64,000 bases of DNA from a virus: positions 1 through 64,000 of the IMG/VR virus record IMGVR_UViG_3300027336_000001. One strand, given 5' to 3'. Under the pieces are notes generated by a model. The model was not told the DNA's origin, ran no database searches, and was given only the letters and a program-made list of their open reading frames with translations. The translations under genes were made by a program, and so were the position numbers. Below are positions 35,983-42,777 of the stretch, one piece after another (positions within the stretch are counted from its first letter, which is position 1; each line of letters starts with the position of its first letter).

Positions 35983-36465
35983 TCCAGCTTTTTCAGCTAG
36001 ATCTTTGTCAGCAGTGGATTGAGTTTTGCCACCTGATAAGAAACTATAAACACGAGCAATAGACCATTGCTGTTGAGTAGCACCCGGTCTATGTCCTGTT
36101 GCCCATGCCGCCGCACCTCTTGCATAAACTTCACTTAAAATAGATTTAGATACACCTGATACTTTAGATGATGCTTCAATGAAAGCATCTTTGCCTTGAC
36201 CTTCAATTTTTTCTCTGATCTTTTTAGCTATGTCTGTTTTAGAGTATTGGCTTTTGGAAGTGGATTCACCTTTATCTGATTTGAAAGGTTTAAACTTTTT
36301 CTTTGGATCAGTTTCATTTTTTCTTTTGTCGATTTCATTTACTCTTTTTTTTCTATCTTTACCTTTAAGACCTGACAAGTATTTTTTAGGTAAGCCTTTG
36401 TCTTTGTCTTTGCTTTCTAAATAAATACTAGCAATTCTAATTGCCATGAGTTCTCTGTTGTCCAT
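35974..36465 (-). CDS. DUF5824-like protein with N-terminal RIASIYL tag
   Basis: The 163-residue protein opens with AIRIASIYLES, the recurrent tag of this phage, then PKKYLSGLKG and basic lysine-rich sequence. Its C-terminus (ARGAAAWATGHRPGATQQQ, then ARVYSFLSGGK) matches a segment common in uncharacterised phage proteins of the DUF5824 type. Probable virion or DNA-associated protein; role unknown. AAAGG precedes the ATG. Confidence 0.65.
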   Translation of the reverse strand: MDNRELMAIRIASIYLESKDKDKGLPKKYLSGLKGKDRKKRVNEIDKRKNETDPKKKFKPFKSDKGESTSKSQYSKTDIAKKIREKIEGQGKDAFIEASSKVSGVSKSILSEVYARGAAAWATGHRPGATQQQWSIARVYSFLSGGKTQSTADKDLAEKAGLL

Positions 36466-36563
36466 AGGTGAAAATCCTTTATGTAAATGTTTTCTAAAAT
36501 AAGATGAAAAAATAAAATGAAAAAAATAAAATGGATATGTATAATGAAAATAGAAATACTGAA

Positions 36564-36674
36564 AAAGCTATGTCTTACAATTTAAGGGAAGATTATTTTA
36601 AATTGTAAAAATGCCAATATAGGTGATGTGAGTTCAAATCTCACATTTTCTTTTAGGTAGTGAGATATAGCTTT
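36564..36674 (+). ncRNA. Structured RNA with tRNA-like T-arm
   Basis: Two outer arms, 36564-36575 (AAAGCTATGTCT) and its complement around 36663-36674 (AGATATAGCTTT), pair over 12 bp with one G-U. Inside are a perfect 10-bp hairpin (TACAATTTAA 36576-36585 with TTAAATTGTA 36598-36607) and a canonical T-arm (GTGAG-TTCAAAT-CTCAC, 36628-36644). No acceptor or anticodon arm of normal length can be drawn, so it is not a standard tRNA. It lies just upstream of tRNA-Lys and has no reading frame. It may be a stable RNA like those in the T4 tRNA cluster, or a decayed tRNA. Confidence 0.45.
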
Positions 36675-36687
36675 AAGTTTTTTCGCA

Positions 36688-36712
36688 AGTCATAAGACCA
36701 TTCATTATGACT
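36688..36712 (+). ncRNA. Hairpin directly before tRNA-Lys
   Basis: AGTCATAA (36688-36695) and TTATGACT (36705-36712) form a perfect 8-bp stem with a nine-base loop, ending two bases before the first base of tRNA-Lys. It could be a processing signal for the tRNA precursor or part of the structured RNA upstream. Confidence 0.4.
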
Positions 36713-36714
36713 AT

Positions 36715-36787
36715 GGGTCGTTAGATCAATAGGTAGATCATAAGACTTTTAATCTTCAGGTTTTGGGTTCGAGTCCCAAACGACCCA
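36715..36787 (+). tRNA. tRNA-Lys (anticodon UUU)
   Basis: Acceptor GGGTCGT pairs with ACGACCC, D-stem GATC/GATC, anticodon loop CTTTTAA with anticodon TTT, T-arm TTGGG-TTCGAGT-CCCAA, discriminator A. The lowest pair of the anticodon stem (T-C) is mismatched. CCA is not encoded. It reads AAA/AAG lysine codons, very common in this A-rich genome. Confidence 0.93.
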
Positions 36788-36862
36788 TTTATATTTGCAT
36801 AACTAAAAATACTATGTCATAAATAAAGATACCTTCCAATCAAATCCAAAGGATCATAAAAA

Positions 36863-37006
36863 ATGACAAACACACAAATCTCAAAGCTAGCAAATTACAC
36901 AGCAATTACAATTATTGTTTTAAGTTTATTAGTTGCGATCTATACTAAAAGCAGTCCAAAACCTTTAAATCGTGTAGAGAAAAAAGAAATTGAAAACATT
37001 ATGTAA
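36863..37006 (+). CDS. Small single-pass membrane protein
   Basis: The 47-residue frame starts MTNTQISKLANYT, has one hydrophobic helix (AITIIVLSLLVAIYT) and a basic tail. AAAGGATCATAAAAA before the ATG supports translation. It sits between the two tRNA genes. Function unknown; such peptides often target the host membrane. Confidence 0.55.
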   Translation: MTNTQISKLANYTAITIIVLSLLVAIYTKSSPKPLNRVEKKEIENIM

Positions 37007-37131
37007 TTTTATATTGCATGATGAAAAAGAAATGAGTATAACAAACATAATCCTGTAGGTTATCTATTAGGGTTTGGTTGAAAAGTTTTTAAGTGGATGT
37101 GGATTAAAAACCTATATGCACTTAAAGATAA

Positions 37132-37205
37132 GTTCCTATCGTCTAGTCAGGTAAGGACATTGCCCTTTCAAGGCAGTAACACGAGTTCAAATCTCGTTAG
37201 GAGCA
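37132..37205 (+). tRNA. tRNA-Glu (anticodon UUC)
   Basis: Acceptor GTTCCTA pairs with TAGGAGC (one G-U pair), anticodon arm TTGCC-CTTTCAA-GGCAG with anticodon TTC, T-arm ACGAG-TTCAAAT-CTCGT, discriminator A, no encoded CCA. It reads GAA/GAG glutamate codons. The 3' acceptor strand also provides the AGGAG that precedes the next gene. Confidence 0.93.
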
Positions 37206-37210
37206 TTAAA

Positions 37211-37366
37211 ATGAATATAGAGAATTTAAAAATAAGACTAGCTAAAGTCAAATTCGATATGCCTAGAAAATGGGATAAAAAACATTGTATGTCTAAATCC
37301 TGTGATGAAATGGGATTTAGTGAGAAAGCTAGTTGTAGACCATATAAGAATTGCTATACAAAATGA
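37211..37366 (+). CDS. Small cysteine-containing protein
   Basis: The 51-residue protein begins MNIENLKIRLAKVKFD, a basic N-terminal pattern shared with several genes here, and has four cysteines (CMSKSC and CRPYKNC) that could bind one zinc. The Shine-Dalgarno AGGAG lies in the acceptor stem of tRNA-Glu, so tRNA processing and translation of this gene may exclude each other. Overlaps the next start (ATGA). Confidence 0.55.
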   Translation: MNIENLKIRLAKVKFDMPRKWDKKHCMSKSCDEMGFSEKASCRPYKNCYTK

Positions 37367-37494
37367 ATATCTATCTACATATGATCTTATGCCTAATCTT
37401 AATAGGTATTACACTTATATTCTTTTCTGAAAATCCTTATGTCTTAGTGCCTGTCTTTATTTATGCACAATATGTGTATCATAAATATGTTTAA
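37363..37494 (+). CDS. Small membrane peptide
   Basis: The 43-residue frame starts within the stop of the preceding gene and consists mainly of two hydrophobic stretches (ILCLILIGITLIFF and YVLVPVFIYAQYV). Translational coupling is likely. It overlaps the converging gene at 37457 by 38 bases. No known family; a membrane role is inferred from composition. Confidence 0.45.
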   Translation: MNIYLHMILCLILIGITLIFFSENPYVLVPVFIYAQYVYHKYV

Positions 37495-37711
37495 GTTCAT
37501 CATAGATATTAGGCAAGACTTCAAGTAGAACACCATTCTGTATCTTTTCTACTTCATTGTTATTTCTAATCTTATATTTGGTATGTATCTCATCTATGTA
37601 AACATCAATATTGATTTCATTATTAAAGATGATCTCAATATTGTCTTTCCTATATATAATGCAATAAGACACAGGGATAAAACCTATCTCTTCTAAAAAA
37701 TCATAAATCAT
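37457..37711 (-). CDS. Small unidentified protein
   Basis: The 84-residue acidic protein is rich in Ile, Asn and Glu (RKDNIEIIFNNEINIDVYID). Its start overlaps the stop of the gene at 37708 (ATGA), implying an operon. No family recognised. Confidence 0.55.
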   Translation of the reverse strand: MIYDFLEEIGFIPVSYCIIYRKDNIEIIFNNEINIDVYIDEIHTKYKIRNNNEVEKIQNGVLLEVLPNIYDELKHIYDTHIVHK

Positions 37712-38415
37712 AATGCAATATACTTTTTCATAATAAAGGCAACTTCATTTCTTTCATTATCATTCCAAGTAGTGCCTGCACAAGCCTTTGCATACATTTT
37801 AGAAATGGTTTCAATTTCATTTGTATCCATTTCATTTGTAGGTAAAGTATTCATTGCTTTAAGAAAATCAATTTGTTTTTTGTTTAAAGCAATTCGAGGT
37901 GTATATCGCCATTTAACTTTATTAAATGCCTGCTGTTGAGCAGGTGTTAAAGTATCATGTGCAAGTAAATACTTTTCTAAAGATTTTAAAAAAGGATCAA
38001 AGTTAAACATAGGTGTAGATCTAAGATCTTTTAATAACTTATCTGCATTTACTTTCTCTTTAGATTTTAAAGCAACTTCAGATTGAACTGCATTGATAGC
38101 TTTAAGTAAATTGTCTTTCCAATTTGTAGAAAGATCTACTTCTTTACTTAATGCTAAATGAAGTCCTTCTTTATCTTGATCTTGAACTTTTGTTGCTAGA
38201 CTATCTTTCCAGCCTTTAAAGTTTTGTAAATTATTTTCATCTATACCTATGATTTCGACTATAATGATCCTATCTTCATTTAAAGGTATTTCAATATTAT
38301 ATCTTTCCCAATACATATCCATATCAAAATAAACACCTTTTTTTAAAGCTGTTTTACCATATTTCTTTTCTAAAAAAGATCTGATTTCAGATAGACTTAA
38401 ATTTAATGCTTTCAT
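37708..38415 (-). CDS. Unidentified helical protein
   Basis: The 235-residue protein begins MKALNLSLSEIRSFLEKKYG, then has charged helices (STNWKDNLLKAINAVQSEVA; KSLEKYLLAHDTLTPAQQQA). No family recognised. AAAGG precedes the ATG. It is part of a three-gene minus-strand operon with the flavodoxin-fold reductase and a small protein. Confidence 0.6.
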   Translation of the reverse strand: MKALNLSLSEIRSFLEKKYGKTALKKGVYFDMDMYWERYNIEIPLNEDRIIIVEIIGIDENNLQNFKGWKDSLATKVQDQDKEGLHLALSKEVDLSTNWKDNLLKAINAVQSEVALKSKEKVNADKLLKDLRSTPMFNFDPFLKSLEKYLLAHDTLTPAQQQAFNKVKWRYTPRIALNKKQIDFLKAMNTLPTNEMDTNEIETISKMYAKACAGTTWNDNERNEVAFIMKKYIAL

Positions 38416-38417
38416 TT

Positions 38418-39107
38418 TTAAAACCTTTCAATCCAATTGATAAAGTTATTAAGTTGGTCTGTACCTTCAGCAGTGGCAAGATAACTTATAATATGTGGAC
38501 GATTACTTCCATCCTGTTCTAAATTTCTATTAACAGTTCTTTGCCAAGTAAATGATCCATCTCTACTATCTGTAATAAATCCTAATTGACTAAACACTTC
38601 TATTAAATGACTAGATACCTGTTGAGATTGATAATGCTGTCCAATGACAATAAAACCTACTTTTTTATTCGCAACAAGATTAGGTTCTTCATAAACACTA
38701 TGCCTATTTTCAATCACATTAAGTCTTTCAATAATAGTTTGTAGTAAAGCACTATGACTCATCCATCTAACAGAAGTAGAGATAAGAATAACATCAGCCC
38801 ATTCAATACCATCATAAATATAAGTCATTTCGTCTTTGCCACCATACTCATCAGGATTTTCATGAGAAAGATGAGTTGCCCAACATCTATATTTGCCAGC
38901 ATCAAGAGATCCACAATTCTTTTTATCTGTGGAATAGCAAGACAGGTTTTTAATGATATGAAGTTTATTAGCATCAAGAATTTGAGTATCATGTCCATAC
39001 TGATCTAAAATCTTAATTAAAGTTTCTAATGTAGTAAAAGATGCAGATGGTTCAGGATGTTCAGGTACAGGTGAATGTGTAGTGGTACTGATACCTAAAA
39101 TTTTCAT
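38418..39107 (-). CDS. NAD(P)H-dependent FMN reductase-like flavodoxin-fold protein
   Basis: The 229-residue protein starts MKILGISTTTHSPVPEHP, the phosphate-binding loop position of NADPH-dependent FMN reductases, with WADVILISTSVRWMSHSALL (near 104-123) and VANKKVGFIVIGQHYQSQQV (near 147-166) as the conserved flavin-contacting strands. It would bind FMN and reduce a small substrate. Cysteines between (CYSTDKKNC and C) are unusual and might bind a metal. Its phage role is unknown, possibly redox support for other metabolic enzymes. Confidence 0.65.
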   Translation of the reverse strand: MKILGISTTTHSPVPEHPEPSASFTTLETLIKILDQYGHDTQILDANKLHIIKNLSCYSTDKKNCGSLDAGKYRCWATHLSHENPDEYGGKDEMTYIYDGIEWADVILISTSVRWMSHSALLQTIIERLNVIENRHSVYEEPNLVANKKVGFIVIGQHYQSQQVSSHLIEVFSQLGFITDSRDGSFTWQRTVNRNLEQDGSNRPHIISYLATAEGTDQLNNFINWIERF

Positions 39108-39161
39108 AGGAACTCAACTTTCAAAGTAAGGGATACAATAAAATTTTTAATAAAAGATTAA

Positions 39162-39207
39162 GTGAACTTGCAATAATATCTTATGCAAAGTGTTTAGATA
39201 GTATCAA
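39162..39207 (+). promoter_or_regulatory. 46-bp upstream block, copy 1
   Basis: This block, with G-x-GAACTTGCAATAA and AGTGTTTA, is the same length and largely the same sequence as 39576-39621, and each copy ends about 18-29 bases before an ATG. It likely carries a phage promoter. A TTGCAA could be a -35 box, but spacing to the T/A-rich -10-like part (20-21 bases) is long for sigma-70. Confidence 0.45.
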
Positions 39208-39235
39208 TAAACCAACTCATCAAAGGAGTAAAAAA

Positions 39236-39574
39236 ATGATTAACTCAATCGTTAAAATTGTAGCAGATGTTCTTGCAACACACCAAATCACCACCACCAT
39301 TAATAGCAGTGTAGATGATGAAGTCTATGCAACAGTAGAAAAGAACAACATGGCATTTTCATTGTTTATCACAAGTGAGTATGCAAGTGTATCTGAAAGC
39401 AGATTTCATTATGATATCGGATACGATGAAGAAATGATTTTTGAGGTTCATCACTACAATCTCAAATCCTTAATTGAAAGGATTTCCTTACTCATAGCAG
39501 AAAGGATTGAGTTTCGTAGAATGGAAGATGAGTATTACAAAGAATTATCTGAAGCAGAAGATGAAGATTTTTAA
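39236..39574 (+). CDS. Unidentified small protein
   Basis: The 112-residue acidic protein has beta-rich segments (NNMAFSLFITSEYASVSESR) and a helical acidic tail (RMEDEYYKELSEAEDEDF). It heads a run of four small genes, with AAAGGAG as RBS and an upstream block shared with the next gene. No family recognised; typical of early phage accessory genes. Confidence 0.6.
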   Translation: MINSIVKIVADVLATHQITTTINSSVDDEVYATVEKNNMAFSLFITSEYASVSESRFHYDIGYDEEMIFEVHHYNLKSLIERISLLIAERIEFRRMEDEYYKELSEAEDEDF

Positions 39575-39575
39575 T

Positions 39576-39621
39576 GCGAACTTGCAATAAACTTTAAAGA
39601 TAAGTGTTTATCTATTACCAA
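39576..39621 (+). promoter_or_regulatory. 46-bp upstream block, copy 2
   Basis: Aligned base for base with 39162-39207: identical GAACTTGCAATAA (13 bases) and AGTGTTTA, and a similar C-A-A end. It lies directly after the stop of the 39236 gene and before the gene at 39639. The conservation in a non-coding place supports a control element. Confidence 0.45.
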
Positions 39622-39638
39622 AGAAAGGAAATGACAAA

Positions 39639-39830
39639 ATGTCAAGAACAGTAAGAAATGTGCCTGTTGGCAAAATCTTCAAAACACCAAAAACCACAGC
39701 AAATAAAAGAGCATTGTCTTTCAAAGATACTGATCTTTTGACTTTAGGTATTAAACCACAAACCAAGTTTGCAAATGCTTGGGATGACAGAACTATCTCA
39801 GCACTTTATGAAAAGAAAGGTAATAGATAA
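39639..39830 (+). CDS. Small basic protein
   Basis: The 63-residue protein is lysine/threonine-rich (VGKIFKTPKTTANKRALSFK), suggesting nucleic-acid or host-protein binding. AAAGAAAGG precedes the ATG. It ends just before the next ATG. No family recognised. Confidence 0.55.
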   Translation: MSRTVRNVPVGKIFKTPKTTANKRALSFKDTDLLTLGIKPQTKFANAWDDRTISALYEKKGNR

Positions 39831-39831
39831 A

Positions 39832-39963
39832 ATGGATGATTTTTTATGCACCATGACTTGTGAAGAGTTTTACTCATCAAATGATTGTCTTACAGAAGAA
39901 GAAAAAAGAGCAATTTTAGATGAAATTGCAGAAGAAGAAAACCAAACAGAAGAAGGGAAATAA
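39832..39963 (+). CDS. Small acidic protein
   Basis: The 43-residue frame starts MDDFLCTMTCEEFYSSNDC and ends with a glutamate-rich helix (EEEKRAILDEIAEEENQTEE). AAAGG lies nine bases before ATG 39832. Three cysteines could bind metal. Function unknown; acidic DNA-mimic-like composition is noted without further support. Confidence 0.5.
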   Translation: MDDFLCTMTCEEFYSSNDCLTEEEKRAILDEIAEEENQTEEGK

Positions 39964-39968
39964 TAAAA

Positions 39969-40343
39969 ATGCAAGAGCAGTTTAGATTCTTATTTGATTT
40001 ACCAACCACCACTTCACAAGAAGAACTACAAATTTATTTGCATTGTTTTGTTGAAGATTTGGGATATACAAATGTTATGTTAGAAGATTCAAGTCTATAT
40101 AATGACTTACCTGTCTTTGGCATCCACATAAACTTTGGTCAAGACCTTGTAGTGGAAGGTATGCCTAAGCAGGTATGTATTTTATGTGATCTTGATAAGA
40201 ATACAATGCAAGTGTCTTGTTTGGCATCATCCTATAAAGAAGATGAAGATTCTTATTTAGATTATAAGGATATTGAAAATCATGATTTCACATGGGAAAA
40301 ATTAAAAGAACTTGTGATTAAATACCAAGCAGAATTTTATTAG
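39969..40343 (+). CDS. Unidentified acidic protein
   Basis: The 124-residue acidic alpha/beta protein has several strand-like segments (LPVFGIHINFGQDLVVEGMP; KQVCILCDLDKNTMQVSCLA). RBS GAAGGG. The 3' end overlaps the converging deoxyribosyltransferase-like gene by 26 bases. No family recognised. Confidence 0.6.
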   Translation: MQEQFRFLFDLPTTTSQEELQIYLHCFVEDLGYTNVMLEDSSLYNDLPVFGIHINFGQDLVVEGMPKQVCILCDLDKNTMQVSCLASSYKEDEDSYLDYKDIENHDFTWEKLKELVIKYQAEFY

Positions 40344-40827
40344 ATTTCTCAATTAAGAGTGTGCTTAAACTCTTTTCTCTTGGATTGTGTATAAGTAAAG
40401 GTACTTCATAAAAATCACAAGTGACTTCTACATTTCCTCTTCGCCAAAAGTTTTCACCACAGATCACAAGTAATTTAGTGTCTTGTGCATATAAACCTAA
40501 TTCTAGCAGGCTGATAGGTGATTTGGTATTCTCATCTAAATACATAAGAATAAGACCACATTCATACAGCTTATTTAATTCCCATTCGACTTGATATTTG
40601 AACTGTTCATTTTCAATAGATTGCTTCCATGAACTATCCCAATTAATTCGTCTAGGATTATAAACAGTACAGCCATCTGTCTTAAAGATTTCTTTGTCAA
40701 AGACTTCTTCAACTTCTCTTTGCCAATCTACAGCAGATCCCATTTCAATACTGCCAGCTAAAAAGATAGTTCTGTTTGGAAAGATTGCTTTTTGATCTTC
40801 ACTATCAGGTTTAATAACTTGAATCAT
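40318..40827 (-). CDS. Nucleoside 2-deoxyribosyltransferase-like protein
   Basis: The 169-residue protein has IFLAGSIEMGSAVDWQREV (about 21-39) and later SPISLLELGLYA (about 103-114), matching the substrate loop and catalytic Glu region of the phage/bacterial nucleoside deoxyribosyltransferase-like superfamily. These enzymes exchange bases on deoxynucleosides or remove a base. Its neighbours include an adenylosuccinate synthetase-like gene, suggesting nucleotide salvage or base modification. RBS AAAGGATAATCC. Confidence 0.7.
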   Translation of the reverse strand: MIQVIKPDSEDQKAIFPNRTIFLAGSIEMGSAVDWQREVEEVFDKEIFKTDGCTVYNPRRINWDSSWKQSIENEQFKYQVEWELNKLYECGLILMYLDENTKSPISLLELGLYAQDTKLLVICGENFWRRGNVEVTCDFYEVPLLIHNPREKSLSTLLIEKSNKILLGI

Positions 40828-41069
40828 GGATTATCCTTTGTAGGATATGAAATGGCTTGCAACCAAAACCAAAAAATGGTGGCAGTGAGGATTGCCGAGT
40901 AATCTTGAAAAGCATAAGTAAGAGTAGGTACTAAAGCATACCAAATATATACTGTAACTTGTCTATATCTTTTTGATACAGGTGGATCTTGCTGTTCCAT
41001 TAAGTCTTTTGTCACAGCAGGTGTAAAGTATATAAGAAGGACTAAATTTAACAATGTGAGTAAAATCAT
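40824..41069 (-). CDS. Small membrane protein
   Basis: The 81-residue protein has a hydrophobic N-terminal segment (about 1-17) and two further hydrophobic stretches (about 36-50 and 55-72) with few charges. The stop overlaps the downstream start (ATGA). Function unknown. Confidence 0.55.
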   Translation of the reverse strand: MILLTLLNLVLLIYFTPAVTKDLMEQQDPPVSKRYRQVTVYIWYALVPTLTYAFQDYSAILTATIFWFWLQAISYPTKDNP

Positions 41070-41107
41070 ACTTTTTCTCTTTTACATGATGAAGGTTGAG
41101 TTACCTT

Positions 41108-41116
41108 ATTATAGCA
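41108..41116 (-). promoter_or_regulatory. Extended -10 promoter for the minus-strand pair at 41069
   Basis: The minus strand reads TGCTATAAT, a consensus extended -10 element, about 39 bases before the ATG at 41069. No good -35 box is seen, as is normal for extended -10 promoters. Confidence 0.5.
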
Positions 41117-41186
41117 TACAAAACTCTTTGATGATTTATGTATAGTATTAATATATTCTCTACCTACAAAAGAAAAGGTTAAAAAG

Positions 41187-42248
41187 ATGGCAGTCAAAGT
41201 TATTCTAGGTTTACAAAATGGTGATGAAGGTAAAGGCAGGATTGTAGATGATCTGTGCTTTAAAGCAGATAAACCTGTTGTTGTTCGTTTTCAAGGTGGT
41301 GCAAATGCAGGACATACTATTTATGATGAAAAAGGTAATAAGTCTGTAGTGCATCTATTACCTAGTGGTGTTCTAAATCCAAATGCTATTAATGTTATTA
41401 CAAGAGCAACAGTGGTAGATCCTATTCAGCTTGTAGAAGAGATCAAACAATTTAATGTTCAGAAAGGATCTCTTATTATTTCGCCTTATTGTCCTGTAGT
41501 CATGTCATGGCATATTGCAGAGGATAAAGCCAAATACCAATCGAAGTTAGGTACGACTGCAAAAGGTATTGGTCCCGCTTTAAGAGATTTTTATGCAAGA
41601 GATGCCATGAATATTAATGCTTGGCTTCAATCTTTTGATTACACAGAAGATGCAGTTCTTTTAAAAGATTATATAGGTGATGCAGAAAAGTTTCTACAAG
41701 ACCATTTATCTACAATGGATCTTTTATTAGAAGGCTGTCAAGGTTATCGACTAGATGTATGGGGTGAAGAATATCCCAATGTTACTTCATCATGCACAAC
41801 CATTGGTGCAGTCTTTTATTCTACTCGTTTAAGTCATAAACAAATAGATGAAGTAATAGGTGTAGCTAAAATCTATGAAACCAAAGTAGGTACAGGTGAG
41901 TTTGAAGAACTAGATGAAGAGTTATCGGAGAAATATAGATCTGTAGGTAAAGAATATGGAGCAACAACAGGTAGACCTAGAAAGATAGGTTGGTTGGATT
42001 TAGATTTATTAAAAGAGGCAATACAAGTAAATGGTGTAGATACACTTATTATTACAAAGACAGATATACCTGTGCAGGTAGGTGTTTTAAAGATTAGAAC
42101 AGCAGAAGATTTTTGGGAAATTAAAGAATTGTGGAATGGTAGTGTAGAACCATTAGTAAGTTTATTAAAAAGGATTCAAAATTACACAGGTGTTAAGAAG
42201 ATAGGATATACTTATGGTGAAAATCGTGGATGTATTGCAATCCTTTAA
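41187..42248 (+). CDS. Short adenylosuccinate synthetase (PurA/PurZ family)
   Basis: The 353-residue protein begins with ILGLQNGDEGKGRIVD, containing the family loop; the catalytic Asp of PurA is retained, unlike PurZ enzymes in which it is replaced. It also has GGANAGHT (about 38-45, catalytic His), LLEGCQGYRLDV (about 185-196), and YGATTGRPRKIGWLD (about 258-272). It is about 75-80 residues shorter than bacterial PurA and similar to archaeal/phage short forms. PurA makes adenylosuccinate from IMP; PurZ makes the precursor of 2-aminoadenine. Retained Asp argues for PurA or an Asp-type PurZ-like enzyme. RBS AAAGGTTAAAAAG. Confidence 0.8.
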   Translation: MAVKVILGLQNGDEGKGRIVDDLCFKADKPVVVRFQGGANAGHTIYDEKGNKSVVHLLPSGVLNPNAINVITRATVVDPIQLVEEIKQFNVQKGSLIISPYCPVVMSWHIAEDKAKYQSKLGTTAKGIGPALRDFYARDAMNINAWLQSFDYTEDAVLLKDYIGDAEKFLQDHLSTMDLLLEGCQGYRLDVWGEEYPNVTSSCTTIGAVFYSTRLSHKQIDEVIGVAKIYETKVGTGEFEELDEELSEKYRSVGKEYGATTGRPRKIGWLDLDLLKEAIQVNGVDTLIITKTDIPVQVGVLKIRTAEDFWEIKELWNGSVEPLVSLLKRIQNYTGVKKIGYTYGENRGCIAIL

Positions 42249-42689
42249 TTAATCTTTTAGTGGTTCTAGCTTAACAAATTCTTTAACAAGTTTAGAGATT
42301 TCATCTACAGATTCATCATTTAACTTTTCTTGATCTTTAATAGTAATTTCACCTTTGATATTCTTTTCTGTACCTCTTGTTCTATATTTAAGAGCAGTTT
42401 CCCAAAGTTTGCCTTTTTTAGAATGCACAAATTCAATAACTAATTGAGGATCACCATCTTCATGTGCAAGGTTCTTTACAGTTAAGATATGGTTTTTTTT
42501 ATCATCTACATAAATAAGATGATCTGCAATTTTCTTTTGAATAAGTCTTTTGACTAAACTTTTAATAAAAAGATTAAAGTACCAAAGTTTAGGGTCATCA
42601 GTAAAACTCACAATATCGCCAACTTGAGTTTTGATTAAAGCAATTCTTTGTACAGATGCCAATCGTGTTTTTAAATCATGTAAAGACAT
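42249..42689 (-). CDS. Unidentified protein with basic N-terminal motif
   Basis: The 146-residue protein starts MSLHDLKTRLASVQRIALI, sharing the L-K-x-R-L-A pattern of several other genes. The rest is mixed alpha/beta and lysine-rich. I start at 42689, where AAAAGG lies upstream; a longer frame to 42797 would overlap the divergent gene. A promoter-like TTATATTTTATTTATATC lies about 60 bases upstream. No family recognised. Confidence 0.6.
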   Translation of the reverse strand: MSLHDLKTRLASVQRIALIKTQVGDIVSFTDDPKLWYFNLFIKSLVKRLIQKKIADHLIYVDDKKNHILTVKNLAHEDGDPQLVIEFVHSKKGKLWETALKYRTRGTEKNIKGEITIKDQEKLNDESVDEISKLVKEFVKLEPLKD

Positions 42690-42777
42690 AATGTTTACCT
42701 TTTCGTTTAAGTGTTTCATATCAAGGAAAAAAGATATAAATAAAATATAAGATAAGATAAATAAACAAGGAAAAGAT

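Noticed and set aside
36585-36652. A standard tRNA ending at the T-arm GTGAG-TTCAAAT-CTCAC
   Set aside because: Only a six-pair acceptor with two wobbles can be drawn, and no D-arm or seven-base anticodon loop is present; listed instead as structured RNA.
37097-37366. Longer reading frame across tRNA-Glu
   Set aside because: It would translate through the tRNA; the shorter gene from 37211 has the ribosome binding site.
41187-42248. Calling the gene purZ
   Set aside because: The PurA-type catalytic Asp is kept and no partner genes for 2-aminoadenine are seen here; the claim needs the rest of the genome.
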